The position numbers and the translations under genes were made by a program. A stretch of DNA of 55,071 bases from a cyanobacterium PCC 7702 (lineage in GTDB: Bacteria; Cyanobacteriota; Cyanobacteriia; Cyanobacteriales; Nostocaceae), in the NCBI GenBank assembly GCA_000332255.1, contig KB235926.1, forward strand, positions 4,674,359 through 4,729,429, written 5' to 3'. The first letter of the stretch is position 1. Each line of letters starts with the position of its first letter. The notes under the pieces are model-generated. The model did not search any database, had not been told where the DNA came from, and saw nothing but the letters and a program-made list of their open reading frames with translations. This document shows, piece after piece, positions 46,180 through 54,785 of the stretch.

Positions 46180-46317
46180 TTAGGCAAGAACCTGAATGGG
46201 TAGTTTCATCAACATGATTGCTAACTGGATATAGGCTAATTTCGGATCGTGGTCTTCGTCGGAATCCAAAATTTCTTCCGTAGCGAGCAGATAGCTACTA
46301 CTACCAGAAGCCTCCAT
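46180..46317 (-). CDS. 45-aa acidic small protein upstream of mgtA
   Basis: Complete frame with a strong TTAGGAGAATTATTAA-ATG start. The product starts MEASGSSSYLLATEEILDSD, has the acidic run DSDEDHDPK, then an amphipathic helix (LAYIQLAIMLMKLPIQVLA). Clear Shine-Dalgarno, good composition and a stop followed by a hairpin (GTTGCCT 46142-46148 / AGGCAAC 46156-46162) make it a credible gene. Family not recognised. It is the first of several small frames leading to the Mg2+ ATPase. Confidence 0.6.
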   Translation of the reverse strand: MEASGSSSYLLATEEILDSDEDHDPKLAYIQLAIMLMKLPIQVLA

Positions 46318-46713
46318 TTAATAATTCTCCTAATGAAATTGTTAAATAAACCTATTGAGTTTCTAGACTAGGCAATTTTACCTTCGTCCCTAACCTAAAA
46401 GCTTAGCTTAACTCAAAAAAAAATATAAGTCAACCCATAGTGTGCAAAAAATGCAAAAATGTACTATTGGAAAATTTTTGCTACTACAAAAACACAATCT
46501 TGTTCACAGTAATTATTTTCTCATAGTTATAGCTTGGTATTGAGCAAATACATATAAGCAGTTAATTGCTTGGCGATTATTAGTAGTTAGCGGATTAGGC
46601 TCTAAAAGTATAAGAACATGCTGAAAGTAAATTAACTTGATTATTTGTAAATCAAATTTATCGCCTTTGGAGGGTTAGTAGTTGGCGATTTATTGCCTGA
46701 TGCACCTATGCTC

Positions 46714-46798
46714 GGGGTGTTGAGCTGCGACTACGAATTTTAGAAACGATCGCTTGCTACCTAGCTTATTTGTTTGGAATCGTTGTTAGCTCAACCCG
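46714..46798. repeat. Large inverted repeat next to a strong terminator
   Basis: CGGG-gt-GTTGAGCT (46713-46726) pairs with AGCTCAAC-CCG (46788-46798), enclosing 61 nt. It ends 5 nt before the hairpin at 46803. Together they look like the 3' part of a structured transcript. Confidence 0.4.
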
Positions 46799-46802
46799 AA
46801 AT

Positions 46803-46846
46803 ACACTAGGGGAAGATGAAAGTCAAATCTTTCCCCTGGTGTTTTC
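46803..46846 (+). terminator. Strong bidirectional terminator hairpin
   Basis: ACACTAGGGGAAGAT (46803-46817) and ATCTTTCCCCTGGTGT (46827-46842) form a long stem. On the plus strand it is followed by TTTTCTATTTTC, a canonical T-run, although no plus-strand gene lies upstream. On the minus strand it sits 60 bp after the amidase stop and can end that transcript. Confidence 0.65.
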
Positions 46847-46901
46847 TATTTTCTTTCCTTGTTTTCTCTGCTTGTTTTCTGACCGCAACTGAGCATGAAT
46901 C

Positions 46902-48314
46902 TCAATTTTGCGCTTTTGCAGTGGCGAATGCAGGACGATGCTGAATCCACGGTTTTGCAGCTTCCAGCTGGGCTGCTAAGCTAATGAGAGTGGCTTCTGC
47001 TGCTGGTTTGCCAACAAGTTGCACACCAATCGGTAAACCGCGCTCGTCAAAACCCACAGGAAGGGCGATCGCGGGTTGTCCAGTAGCATTAAAAGGCGGA
47101 CACGGAGCTACCCATTTAATTATATTTTGGAATGTTTCTTCCGGACTCAAGTGTGCCCATTCGCCTATCCGAATGGGAGAATGCAGATATACTGGCATTA
47201 CCAATACATCTACATTGTGGAAAAAGGCAACGATCAGTCGCGATACCATCTGCATCTGATATACTGCTTGCAAGTACTGACCGGCAGAAACTGTTCTTGC
47301 TAATAAAAAGCGGTTCATGGGTTGCAATACTTCTGCTGGAAGTCCGGAAGCGGCTACACCAGTTTGCCAAACAATTTGGAACGGTTCAACCAAACCGCTA
47401 AAGTCGGGGCATTTTTCTTCAACTACATGTCCTAACTCTTCTAGTAATTTTACTGTTTGCAGCACCCCTTGCTTGCAGCTGGTGTCAGCTTCGCCAATGG
47501 GAGGAACATTGGTGGTATAACCTACTCGCAACCTACCAATTCTTTCTTTACTAGCAGTCAAAAACGAGGGTTCGGGATCCGGTAACCAATAGGGATCGCC
47601 AGTCACATACCCAGACATAACATCTAATAAAGCTGCTGCATCTGCAACTGTACGGGCGATGGGACCATTGGTAGCGATACCGCTGAGGCGATCGCCCACT
47701 GGTGCGTGAGTTACCCGTCCTCGCGCTGGCTTAATTCCTACTAAACCACAGCAAGCTGCAGGACCGCGAATCGAACCACCTCCATCTGAACCTTGAGCGA
47801 TCGGGCACAATCCTGCTGCTACGGCGGCTGCTGCTCCTCCACTTGAGCCACCAGGAGTATATTCTAAATTCCAGGGATTGCGAGCTGGGGGAAAACCTGT
47901 AGGTTCTGTGTAAGGAAAGGAACCTAATTCCGAAGCAGCTGTTTTACCCAAAATAATAAATCCAGCTTGTTTGATCTTTGTTACAACACCATCATCAAAG
48001 TCAGGAATGTTGTTAAGCAAAGTTGGATTACCAAACGTACAGGGAACTCCAGCAACGCAATTGAGATCCTTGATCGAAATTGGTACGCCGAAAAACGGTG
48101 GTAGTTCCCCATTAGTTGCCAATTTTTCTGTTTTAGCTTTGGCATCAGCAAGAGCTTGGTCTGCTGTTACTGTAAAATAGCTACCTAGTTGGGGATTCAA
48201 GCATTGGATTCGTTCTAGATAAACTTGTACCAACTCTAGCGGTGACACTTGTCTGCGACGAATTAACTGCGCCTGTTCTAAAGCAGGAGCAAAAGCTAGG
48301 TCAATTTCATTCAT
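46902..48314 (-). CDS. Amidase-signature family amidase
   Basis: 470 aa. The Ser-cisSer-Lys triad is visible: the catalytic Lys in FGVPISIKDLNCVAGVPCTFG and the serines in GGSSGGAAAAVAAG and GSDGGGSIRGPAACCGLVGIKPARGRV. The C-terminal half ends in NATGQPAIALPVGFDERGLPIGVQLVG. It differs from GatA in the substrate region and does not neighbour gatB or gatC, so it is a paralogous amidase of unknown amide substrate. Start ATG at 48314. Transcription likely ends at the hairpin at 46803. Confidence 0.92.
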   Translation of the reverse strand: MNEIDLAFAPALEQAQLIRRRQVSPLELVQVYLERIQCLNPQLGSYFTVTADQALADAKAKTEKLATNGELPPFFGVPISIKDLNCVAGVPCTFGNPTLLNNIPDFDDGVVTKIKQAGFIILGKTAASELGSFPYTEPTGFPPARNPWNLEYTPGGSSGGAAAAVAAGLCPIAQGSDGGGSIRGPAACCGLVGIKPARGRVTHAPVGDRLSGIATNGPIARTVADAAALLDVMSGYVTGDPYWLPDPEPSFLTASKERIGRLRVGYTTNVPPIGEADTSCKQGVLQTVKLLEELGHVVEEKCPDFSGLVEPFQIVWQTGVAASGLPAEVLQPMNRFLLARTVSAGQYLQAVYQMQMVSRLIVAFFHNVDVLVMPVYLHSPIRIGEWAHLSPEETFQNIIKWVAPCPPFNATGQPAIALPVGFDERGLPIGVQLVGKPAAEATLISLAAQLEAAKPWIQHRPAFATAKAQN

Positions 48315-48613
48315 GTGTAGTTTATTAAGACAGTTTTGTTTATTCCTAGCATTTTTTAGATAATTTTTAACTTGGTTTGACTTGGAAATTTAGCCATTTT
48401 CCTATCGTAGACGTGACAGTACTTTGCCAATCTTGGGCTGGATTCAGCAAAACATTCAAGCAGAGAGCTTTAGTCGCGGGTGTTTGATAAATTTTGTTGC
48501 GTACCGGTGTCTTAACTGTCACAAGCCGATAGTAAGTAAAATTGCCAAAAAACTACTTTTTGAGCAAAGTAATCTTCTAATTGCTTGCAAAAAACGCTTA
48601 GCAATAAATTTGC

Positions 48614-48994
48614 TTATCTACCACAAACTTCCACTAATAACATGTCCGGATCTATTCTAGCTTGACCAAAATTTCTGTTTTTGGTGACAAAACCGACTAT
48701 CTTGCCGTTAACTATTACTACTGGCGGCTTGGTTGCTAGTGGATTGTATGCACCAAAATTAGAATATTCACCACCATGTCTTCCATATCTATTAAATATT
48801 GTTTCACCATAGGGGTTGCCGTAATTTCCATATGGATTGCAGATTGATTTGGAATCAAATGGATTGCTAACTACAAAACCCAGAAAATCACCCTCTTGAG
48901 AAACAATAACTGGAATTTCAAACTTTTGGGCGGATGCGGTAGTAGGAGAAAAGGTTAACAATAGGCTGAAAGCCGCAAGGATAAATTTTTTCAT
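48614..48994 (-). CDS. Small secreted protein with Asn-Pro-Tyr-Gly repeats
   Basis: 126 aa. A classical signal peptide (MKKFILAAFSLLLTFSPTTASA, cut after A-S-A) leads to a mature part of about 104 residues. It begins and ends with similar segments, GDFLGFVVSNPFDSKS and GKIVGFVTKN. Between them is a Tyr/Gly/Asn-rich section with NPYGNYGNPYG. Two Cys (in SICNPYG and VEVCGR) could form a disulfide. Family not recognised; probably periplasmic. Confidence 0.75.
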   Translation of the reverse strand: MKKFILAAFSLLLTFSPTTASAQKFEIPVIVSQEGDFLGFVVSNPFDSKSICNPYGNYGNPYGETIFNRYGRHGGEYSNFGAYNPLATKPPVVIVNGKIVGFVTKNRNFGQARIDPDMLLVEVCGR

Positions 48995-49348
48995 GTGATT
49001 TTGATTTGATTGTGCTTAACTTACTATATCCATCCAAACCTTTCTACCCAAAAAACGAGATCGGAGATCGCCCCTATAGCTAAATAAATTTTGTGTGAAC
49101 ACTTCCACAGCTAGCTGCCAAAGCTTATATCATCTTTTTCTCACAGTTGAAAATTCTCTTTTTATCTTGCTCCTGCTTTATGAATAAGTTTGTGGTCAGC
49201 ACTTAGGTGCTTAATAAAAGCAAATTCATATATGAAAATATCATAAATAACTAATTTGAAAAATCATAATTTCTCGGAAATTACGGTGTGCAACTCAGCA
49301 AGTAACGATTAAGATCGCTAGTGTTCTAAACATAAGGGGATGCAATAT
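48995..49348. other. Divergent intergenic region
   Basis: AT-rich spacer between the small secreted protein and the PrsW-like gene. No RNA gene or repeat was noticed. Confidence 0.4.
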
Positions 49349-50407
49349 ATGAGCAAACAAAAATGGCAGGAGCATGAAGATGAGAGCAAACGCCATACAA
49401 ATCAAAAAAATGTTATGAATAACATGGCCGGAAGAATCGCAAAAGTAGCGGGTGTGGAGGAAATAAAAGGTTTTAGTTTAGAAGCAATGTTCTCAGAAGT
49501 TTTTAAAAAACATTCTGAGGATGAGGTGGAAGAATATTTTACAGTAGGAACAGCAAGTACTACCCCTGATATTAAGGATGTCGATACTAACTGGCCTAAA
49601 CCTTGGGTGTTTTTTAGGACATTAGTTGGAACTCTAATTGTTTATTTTGGTTTTCTTCAAGCTTGGCAACAATTTCAAAACATTAATCTGATTCCAGGTC
49701 TAATTGTTGTTGGTTCATTTGTAGTTCCATTTTCCACATTAATATTCTTTTTTGAGATTAATGTGCGCAAAAATGTTTCTCTTTATCAAGTGATTCGACT
49801 TGTTTTCTTGGGAGGAATTTTATCGGTGATATTTTCACTATGTCTTTTCAAAGTTAGCTCTTCATTATCTCTAGACTGGATGGGAGCTTCAGTCGCTGGT
49901 TTAGTTGAAGAACCTGGTAAGTTGCTTGCACTCATACTTGTGGTGAATATCCCTAAATATCGATATATTCTCAATGGGTTGCTTTTTGGAGCTGCAGTTG
50001 GTACTGGTTTTGCCGCTTTTGAGTCAGCAGGTTATGCTTTGCGTTATGGACTGTTTTCCACAGATGCCATGTTAGAAGTAATTATGCTACGGGGAATTTT
50101 GTCTCCTTTTAGTCATATTATTTGGACTGGGATGAGTGCCGCTGCTCTGTGGAAAGTCAAAGGAGAAGCAAAATTTGACTTTGATATGGTAAAAGATAAT
50201 CGTTTTCTGCGAATATTTGGTATTGCAATTTTACTGCACATGATTTGGAACAGTCCCATTGAACTTCCCTTGCTTCCCTACGGAAAGTGCTTCGTAGTTG
50301 GCTTTGTAGGGTTTGTTATTATATTTGCCTTCATCCAAGATGGATTAAAGCAGTTGAAAGAGGAAAAATTGATAGCAATATCAACAGATTCGTGCTTGGA
50401 TGCTTGA
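49349..50407 (+). CDS. PrsW-family intramembrane metalloprotease-like protein
   Basis: 352 aa from the ATG at 49349. This start is preferred over the ATG at 49340 because AAGGGGA lies 8 nt upstream, while for 49340 it would touch the codon. An unusual cytoplasmic N-terminal region of about 85 charged residues comes first. About eight membrane helices follow. The PrsW marks are the EExxK-type motif VAGLVEEPGKLLAL, the helix GAAVGTGFAAFESAGYAL, and SPFSHIIWTG with the membrane His. A final His (LLHMIWN) also lies in the membrane. Bacillus PrsW cleaves an anti-sigma factor; the target here is unknown. Confidence 0.87.
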   Translation: MSKQKWQEHEDESKRHTNQKNVMNNMAGRIAKVAGVEEIKGFSLEAMFSEVFKKHSEDEVEEYFTVGTASTTPDIKDVDTNWPKPWVFFRTLVGTLIVYFGFLQAWQQFQNINLIPGLIVVGSFVVPFSTLIFFFEINVRKNVSLYQVIRLVFLGGILSVIFSLCLFKVSSSLSLDWMGASVAGLVEEPGKLLALILVVNIPKYRYILNGLLFGAAVGTGFAAFESAGYALRYGLFSTDAMLEVIMLRGILSPFSHIIWTGMSAAALWKVKGEAKFDFDMVKDNRFLRIFGIAILLHMIWNSPIELPLLPYGKCFVVGFVGFVIIFAFIQDGLKQLKEEKLIAISTDSCLDA

Positions 50408-50456
50408 AAATGATGCAGGTAATTGTAACTGCTTTTTGAAATTGCCAACATTGGTG

Positions 50457-51272
50457 CTATTCGGCTTGCAATAACCAAAAGCCGCTGTAAGTTATTCCTG
50501 AATCATCGGGCTGCACGAGTAAAAAATGTAATCCGTGGCTTTGCTGCTTGCGTTGCTCGAAAACTTCAGCTGCTGCTGCTACTTCTGGATCTTCGAAGGT
50601 AGTAATTATCCACCTATCTACTAAGCCAGCTTCCAATATCAGACCGTGGGGTGTACCAGCAATATAATTTATCGCTACGGGACGCAGTTGTTGCAACCAT
50701 CGTGCTAAGCGCATCGATTGTCGTTCTCCATAAATTATTACACCGGGAACTGATACCGTTGAAGCCAAACCCAAATTAATTGGCCAGAGAAATTCTGGCA
50801 TCATTAAGATAGGAATGGGAAGTTCTGCAAATGCCTTTATTAGGTTACCCGCCGACAGTGCTGCAAAACGCCATTGTTGTCCCCATAGGTTTGGCGGTAG
50901 TGGTAGAGGAGGTGGTTTGTCTAGGGTTATTGGGTATTGCTTTTCCTGCAACCATTGTTTGAGAGCGAAGGTACGGCGGGTTGGTTCTACATTTATGCCC
51001 AAGCTGCGTCCTGCTTGTTCTATTAAACCTAAGGATTGGGGACGAAATACCTGGATTATATCTGGTAGCTGGCCGTTTGCTGCTAATTGCAATTGAGAAG
51101 CGACCCAGCTAGAGTTAGCTTCTGATTGGAGACAGCTAGCCTCATATTGAAAACTGCGATCGCGAGATGCCATCGGGAACGCTTCGCAATCGCATACTAA
51201 CAAATCCCACAAAACTTGTCCTGCTGCATTTGGCTGTGGACGGCGATAAAAATCAACTTGCCAGATACGCAT
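50457..51272 (-). CDS. Tab2/Atab2-family RNA-binding protein
   Basis: 271 aa. The protein opens with MRIWQVDFYRRP and ends in YSGFWLLQAE, both typical of the Tab2 (DUF1092) family. It also has VLWDLLVCD, IQVFRPQSLGLIEQAGRSLGI and RPVAINYIAGTPHGLILEAGLVDRWI. In green algae and plants Tab2/ATAB2 binds psaB mRNA and supports its translation in photosystem I assembly. Cyanobacterial homologues occur but their role is less clear. Length and motifs match the family. It is 55 bp downstream of the orthocaspase-like gene on the same strand. Confidence 0.9.
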   Translation of the reverse strand: MRIWQVDFYRRPQPNAAGQVLWDLLVCDCEAFPMASRDRSFQYEASCLQSEANSSWVASQLQLAANGQLPDIIQVFRPQSLGLIEQAGRSLGINVEPTRRTFALKQWLQEKQYPITLDKPPPLPLPPNLWGQQWRFAALSAGNLIKAFAELPIPILMMPEFLWPINLGLASTVSVPGVIIYGERQSMRLARWLQQLRPVAINYIAGTPHGLILEAGLVDRWIITTFEDPEVAAAAEVFEQRKQQSHGLHFLLVQPDDSGITYSGFWLLQAE

Positions 51273-51327
51273 TTTTACTGAGAAGAAAATTTCTACAAGC
51301 TATGTTGATATAATCAACTAACCGGGG

Positions 51328-53526
51328 TTATGTAACTTGATAAATAAAACTAAGACTTGCCCAACAATTGACATCTAATACGTAGGAATCAGTAGTGGCA
51401 AGATTCGTTGGCGCTGGCGCCAGACTGGCGTTATGTAGATCTTGCAGCAAAGCATTGGCAACTTCCAAGGGATTGAGTAATGGTTGAATTCGCTGTCGGT
51501 CTGCTCGCAGGTGCTTGTCTGTTTCTAAAGCTTTGCGAGTTTGGGTAAAAGGAGCAGTACTAAATATCAATTGATTTTCGCTCACCGAATCGGGACCTTG
51601 GATCACCCACTCAAAACCGTTTGTAGACTGGGGTAGAATCAGGGTTTCTCCAGGAGCAATGATGATATCGGGCGAATGGTTGTGGTTGTCATCGGTTTCG
51701 GGAACTTTTTGCCAAGGGTACAGAGCGATCGCGTTTCTGCTTCCATTTAATCCTAGCAGCATGAAATATAATGGTTGGTTGCCGGTATTTTCAATTCGGT
51801 ACTGAATTTTGCTACCGATGGGCACAAATGGCAATTTTCCCGACTCGGTGTTAGCTTGTTTTGTGCTTGCTGTTTGTGCAGTGGCAGTACGCATTGTTTC
51901 GCGCTGCATGACTGTTGTGGGTGCAGCACCGTCAATTATCTCCAGGGTTGCCTTGATGCTTAAACAAGAAGATCCTTCGTTATCGGTCAGTCGCCATAAT
52001 TTGGCTGCCAGTAAAGTTTGCAAAGTTGGTTTAAGGCGTTGCACTGCAAGTTTTACTGCTTCTCCTGCTTCGCCGATGGTGCTGGGAATAAGCTCGCTAC
52101 CCAGGGAAAACAAGCCATAGCGACTGGGAGATACCAATAAAGAAGTGGATGCGATCAAATCTCTTGTTTTGCCATCTGGAAGTTCACCAAAGACGTAATC
52201 AGCCGGTTGTTCTCCTGCTACTACAATCGTCACGTGCTCTACCGTGGCAAAGGCACTAGTGGCATCTACCCGCTCAATTCTTTGCAATCCTGTGTCTAGA
52301 GCTACTGTTAAATTAATGTTGCGGGGTAAGATTCGCACTGCTTCTTGTACAAGTTGTCCAACTTGTGGGACAATTTCATTGTCAGAAGTGGAAAAGTGGG
52401 CTTTTGCTGTCAATCCGCTGCGCGATCGCAACACTAACTGGGCAGTTGTTCCACCTTCTCCTAGCAAAGTCAAGCGAGAGTGGGCTCCGTAGTACTCCAA
52501 CACTTGGGGAGGAAGTCCTGCTAACCACAGGCTTACCGTTTTGCCTTCTTCTTCAACCGCGGTGACAACTCCCTGGGCACTTGGTGGCGAGAGGACAGCA
52601 AAAGTTTCGCTTAAAGTAGTTTGTGTGTGCTGTTGGTTGTCAGGAAGCAAACCGGGTTGCTGCGTGCTACCCAACTGCTGCATCACACTTCCCACACGAG
52701 AGACAAACACAGCCAGCGACTTAGTAGCTGGGGTAATTTCCCACAAAGATTGGGTCAAAGCGTAAGTAAACAATCCAGCGCTAAAACCAGACAGCTGTAT
52801 TTCTTGTGCTACTTGCTCGGGATCCCAAGTCGCAGAAAGAACAGTAACATTTGCTTTGGCTGCGGCTTTTTGTTGCAATTGGGTGAGAAAGTTCGGTTCT
52901 TTTGTTACCGAAATTGCTTCTGTTGGCATTGGCAAAGTGCGAATTCGCAGACCCGTGGGCAAAAGGCTAGTGGGAAAATAGTAACTGGTGTCTAATACTG
53001 TTGTTACTCTTTGACTGGAAAGCGATCGCAACATCAGCATCAGGGTTTCTGCCAACAAGTAATGGCTATTTTTTGTGGCGAGAATACTTGAGTCTGTAGT
53101 GTTTGCAGTTACCAAAGCATTTTCTACAACTTCTGGGGAAGTTTCCAACCTGACTCGACTGCCATAACCGCTAAAGTGAAATAAAACTACATCGTTGGGT
53201 TTTGCTTGCTTGACCAGGTGTTCTAAAAAAGCAGACTCAATAGATTCCCTCGTTGCTTGTTCGTTAGTTAAAGACAAAATATCCGAAGGTTGAAAGCCAA
53301 AACGATGAATCAAAAGTTCTTTTTGCAGTTCTACATCCGTTAGGCAACCGTTCAAAACAGGACTGTTTTGATATTGATTTATACCTATTAATAAAGCTAA
53401 TTTCCGTGTACTGGGTTGTGCTAAGGCTTGTTGATAGCGATTTTCTATGCTCAACCACTCAGCCTCTGTTATACCCAATACCGCAAGCAAAAAGCCAATC
53501 CGTTGTAAAAACGTTCGCCGCTTCAT
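51328..53526 (-). CDS. Tat-exported pseudo-orthocaspase (caspase-fold protein with DUF4384-like tail)
   Basis: 732 aa. The N terminus MKRRTFLQRIGFLLAVLGI carries a twin-arginine signal. The caspase p20-like fold spans about 40-280 (KLALLIGINQYQ, LNGCLTDVELQKELLIHRFG). The catalytic His of the usual FSGHG is Tyr121 in FHFSGYGS, and the catalytic Cys of DSCHSG is Ser181 in VLDTSYYF. This double Tyr/Ser exchange should abolish peptidase activity; YS-type inactive orthocaspases are described in cyanobacteria as I recall. The C-terminal part (about 570-690) looks like DUF4384 (GSKIQYRIENTGNQPLYFML, ALYPW). A perfect hairpin sits directly before the start codon, and no Shine-Dalgarno is visible. 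Confidence 0.88.
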   Translation of the reverse strand: MKRRTFLQRIGFLLAVLGITEAEWLSIENRYQQALAQPSTRKLALLIGINQYQNSPVLNGCLTDVELQKELLIHRFGFQPSDILSLTNEQATRESIESAFLEHLVKQAKPNDVVLFHFSGYGSRVRLETSPEVVENALVTANTTDSSILATKNSHYLLAETLMLMLRSLSSQRVTTVLDTSYYFPTSLLPTGLRIRTLPMPTEAISVTKEPNFLTQLQQKAAAKANVTVLSATWDPEQVAQEIQLSGFSAGLFTYALTQSLWEITPATKSLAVFVSRVGSVMQQLGSTQQPGLLPDNQQHTQTTLSETFAVLSPPSAQGVVTAVEEEGKTVSLWLAGLPPQVLEYYGAHSRLTLLGEGGTTAQLVLRSRSGLTAKAHFSTSDNEIVPQVGQLVQEAVRILPRNINLTVALDTGLQRIERVDATSAFATVEHVTIVVAGEQPADYVFGELPDGKTRDLIASTSLLVSPSRYGLFSLGSELIPSTIGEAGEAVKLAVQRLKPTLQTLLAAKLWRLTDNEGSSCLSIKATLEIIDGAAPTTVMQRETMRTATAQTASTKQANTESGKLPFVPIGSKIQYRIENTGNQPLYFMLLGLNGSRNAIALYPWQKVPETDDNHNHSPDIIIAPGETLILPQSTNGFEWVIQGPDSVSENQLIFSTAPFTQTRKALETDKHLRADRQRIQPLLNPLEVANALLQDLHNASLAPAPTNLATTDSYVLDVNCWASLSFIYQVT

Positions 53527-53534
53527 AATATTTA

Positions 53535-53557
53535 GCTATTAGCTATCAGCTAATAGC
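53535..53557. promoter_or_regulatory. Perfect hairpin directly upstream of the orthocaspase-like gene
   Basis: GCTATTAGCT (53535-53544) and AGCTAATAGC (53548-53557) pair over 10 bp with a 3-nt loop, ending 9 nt before the ATG on the minus strand. It occupies the place of the ribosome site, so it may limit translation or act as an operator. It may also serve as the end of the sat transcript. Confidence 0.5.
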
Positions 53558-53606
53558 GATTTTGGTGTCAAGTTTGGTTTGAGACTATTTGTGATGTAGG
53601 TTTGCA

Positions 53607-54785
53607 TTAGACTTTAACAGATACTCGCAAAGCCCGTGCTAGTTCTGCTGCAACCTCTGGACGAGAAAATTCAGGAGGAGGTAACTCTCCCCGGCGCAGC
53701 ATTTCCCGTACTTTTGTACCCGACAGGTGAATTCGTTCTTCAGGTTTGCTGGGGCTGGTTTTAGTTGTCGCCATTTGCTTGGTGCGAGTACAGTAGAAGG
53801 CATGTTCAAACTTCATGGGTACAATACCGATTTCCTCCTGAGCGAACTCGTCAAAGATGTGTTGAGCATCGTAGGTACCGTAATAGTTCCCGACGCCGGC
53901 GTGATCCCGTCCGACGATAAAATGAGTGCAGCCGTAGTTCTTGCGGATCAAAGCGTGGAAAATTGCTTCTCGAGGACCAGCATAACGCATTGCGGAAGGA
54001 TTGATAGCCAAGATGACTCTGTCTTGAGGATAGTATTTTTCAAGCAAAATTTCGTAGCAGCGCATCCGTACATCTGCAGGGATATCATCATCCTTTGTTT
54101 CCCCTACCAAAGGATGTAAAAACAAACCATCTACAGTTTCCAAGGCGCACTTTTGAATGTATTCGTGGGCGCGGTGGATCGGGTTGCGGGTTTGAAAACC
54201 AACAATAGTTCTCCATCCCCTGATTTGAAATAACTGTCGCGACTGTGCGGGATCGATTTGGTAAGAGGGAAATAACGGATGGGGATCGCGCTGTAGCAAC
54301 CACACATCTCCAGCAAGGTACACAGGAGGCTGTTTGTAGAGTACCTGTACGCCAGGATGCTTTTCGTCATCTGTGCGGTAGACATTAATGGCTTCCCGTC
54401 TTTTGTCGTAGTGATATTTTTGGGTAAGTTCTAAAACTCCAATGAACCGTCCTTGAGGATTATCGAGTCGAACCAAGCCACCTTCAGTCAGGCTAGCTGC
54501 TACTTCTTCTGTGACAGACAGAGTAATCGGAATTGACCAGACAGTACCGTTAGCCAGCCGCATTTGTGCTACTACGCAATTATAGTCCTCTTGGTTCATA
54601 AAGCCAGTCAGAGGACTAAAACCACCGATCGCAATCATTTCCAGATCGGAAACAGCTCGCGCATCTAGCTGCACTCGCGGCAAAAACTCAGCTTTGGAAA
54701 GAAATACTTCTCTTTGTTCTGGTGTGGCAATACGATTTACTAGTTGCCCACCATGAGGAGGAATGCCGTCGTAATAGTAACTCAA
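53607..54785 (-). CDS. sat: Sulfate adenylyltransferase (ATP sulfurylase, homomeric type)
   Basis: 392 aa. The nucleotide-binding [15 protein letters not shown] (QxRNxxHxxH), [12 protein letters not shown] (GRDHAG) and the [12 protein letters not shown] segment are all intact. The N-terminal PUA-like domain runs to about residue 165. Without a C-terminal kinase domain it is the plain bacterial/cyanobacterial Sat. It activates sulfate with ATP to adenosine phosphosulfate, the first step of assimilation. Start ATG at 54785. It is the first of three co-directional genes with the pseudo-orthocaspase and the Tab2-like gene (gaps of 80 and 55 bp). Confidence 0.98.
   Translation of the reverse strand: MSYYYDGIPPHGGQLVNRIATPEQREVFLSKAEFLPRVQLDARAVSDLEMIAIGGFSPLTGFMNQEDYNCVVAQMRLANGTVWSIPITLSVTEEVAASLTEGGLVRLDNPQGRFIGVLELTQKYHYDKRREAINVYRTDDEKHPGVQVLYKQPPVYLAGDVWLLQRDPHPLFPSYQIDPAQSRQLFQIRGWRTIVGFQTRNPIHRAHEYIQKCALETVDGLFLHPLVGETKDDDIPADVRMRCYEILLEKYYPQDRVILAINPSAMRYAGPREAIFHALIRKNYGCTHFIVGRDHAGVGNYYGTYDAQHIFDEFAQEEIGIVPMKFEHAFYCTRTKQMATTKTSPSKPEERIHLSGTKVREMLRRGELPPPEFSRPEVAAELARALRVSVKV

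Noticed and set aside
45730-46180. M-box (ykoK) magnesium riboswitch upstream of mgtA
   Set aside because: The conserved M-box segments could not be found on the minus strand; small frames and short hairpins are seen instead.
46902-48314. Assignment of the amidase as GatA
   Set aside because: It carries the amidase signature but lies far from gatB, without gatC, and its substrate region differs; a general amidase is safer.
48424-48660. 78-codon plus-strand frame downstream of the small secreted protein
   Set aside because: It overlaps the 3' end of a signal-peptide gene on the other strand and shows no motif beyond a chance CxxC.
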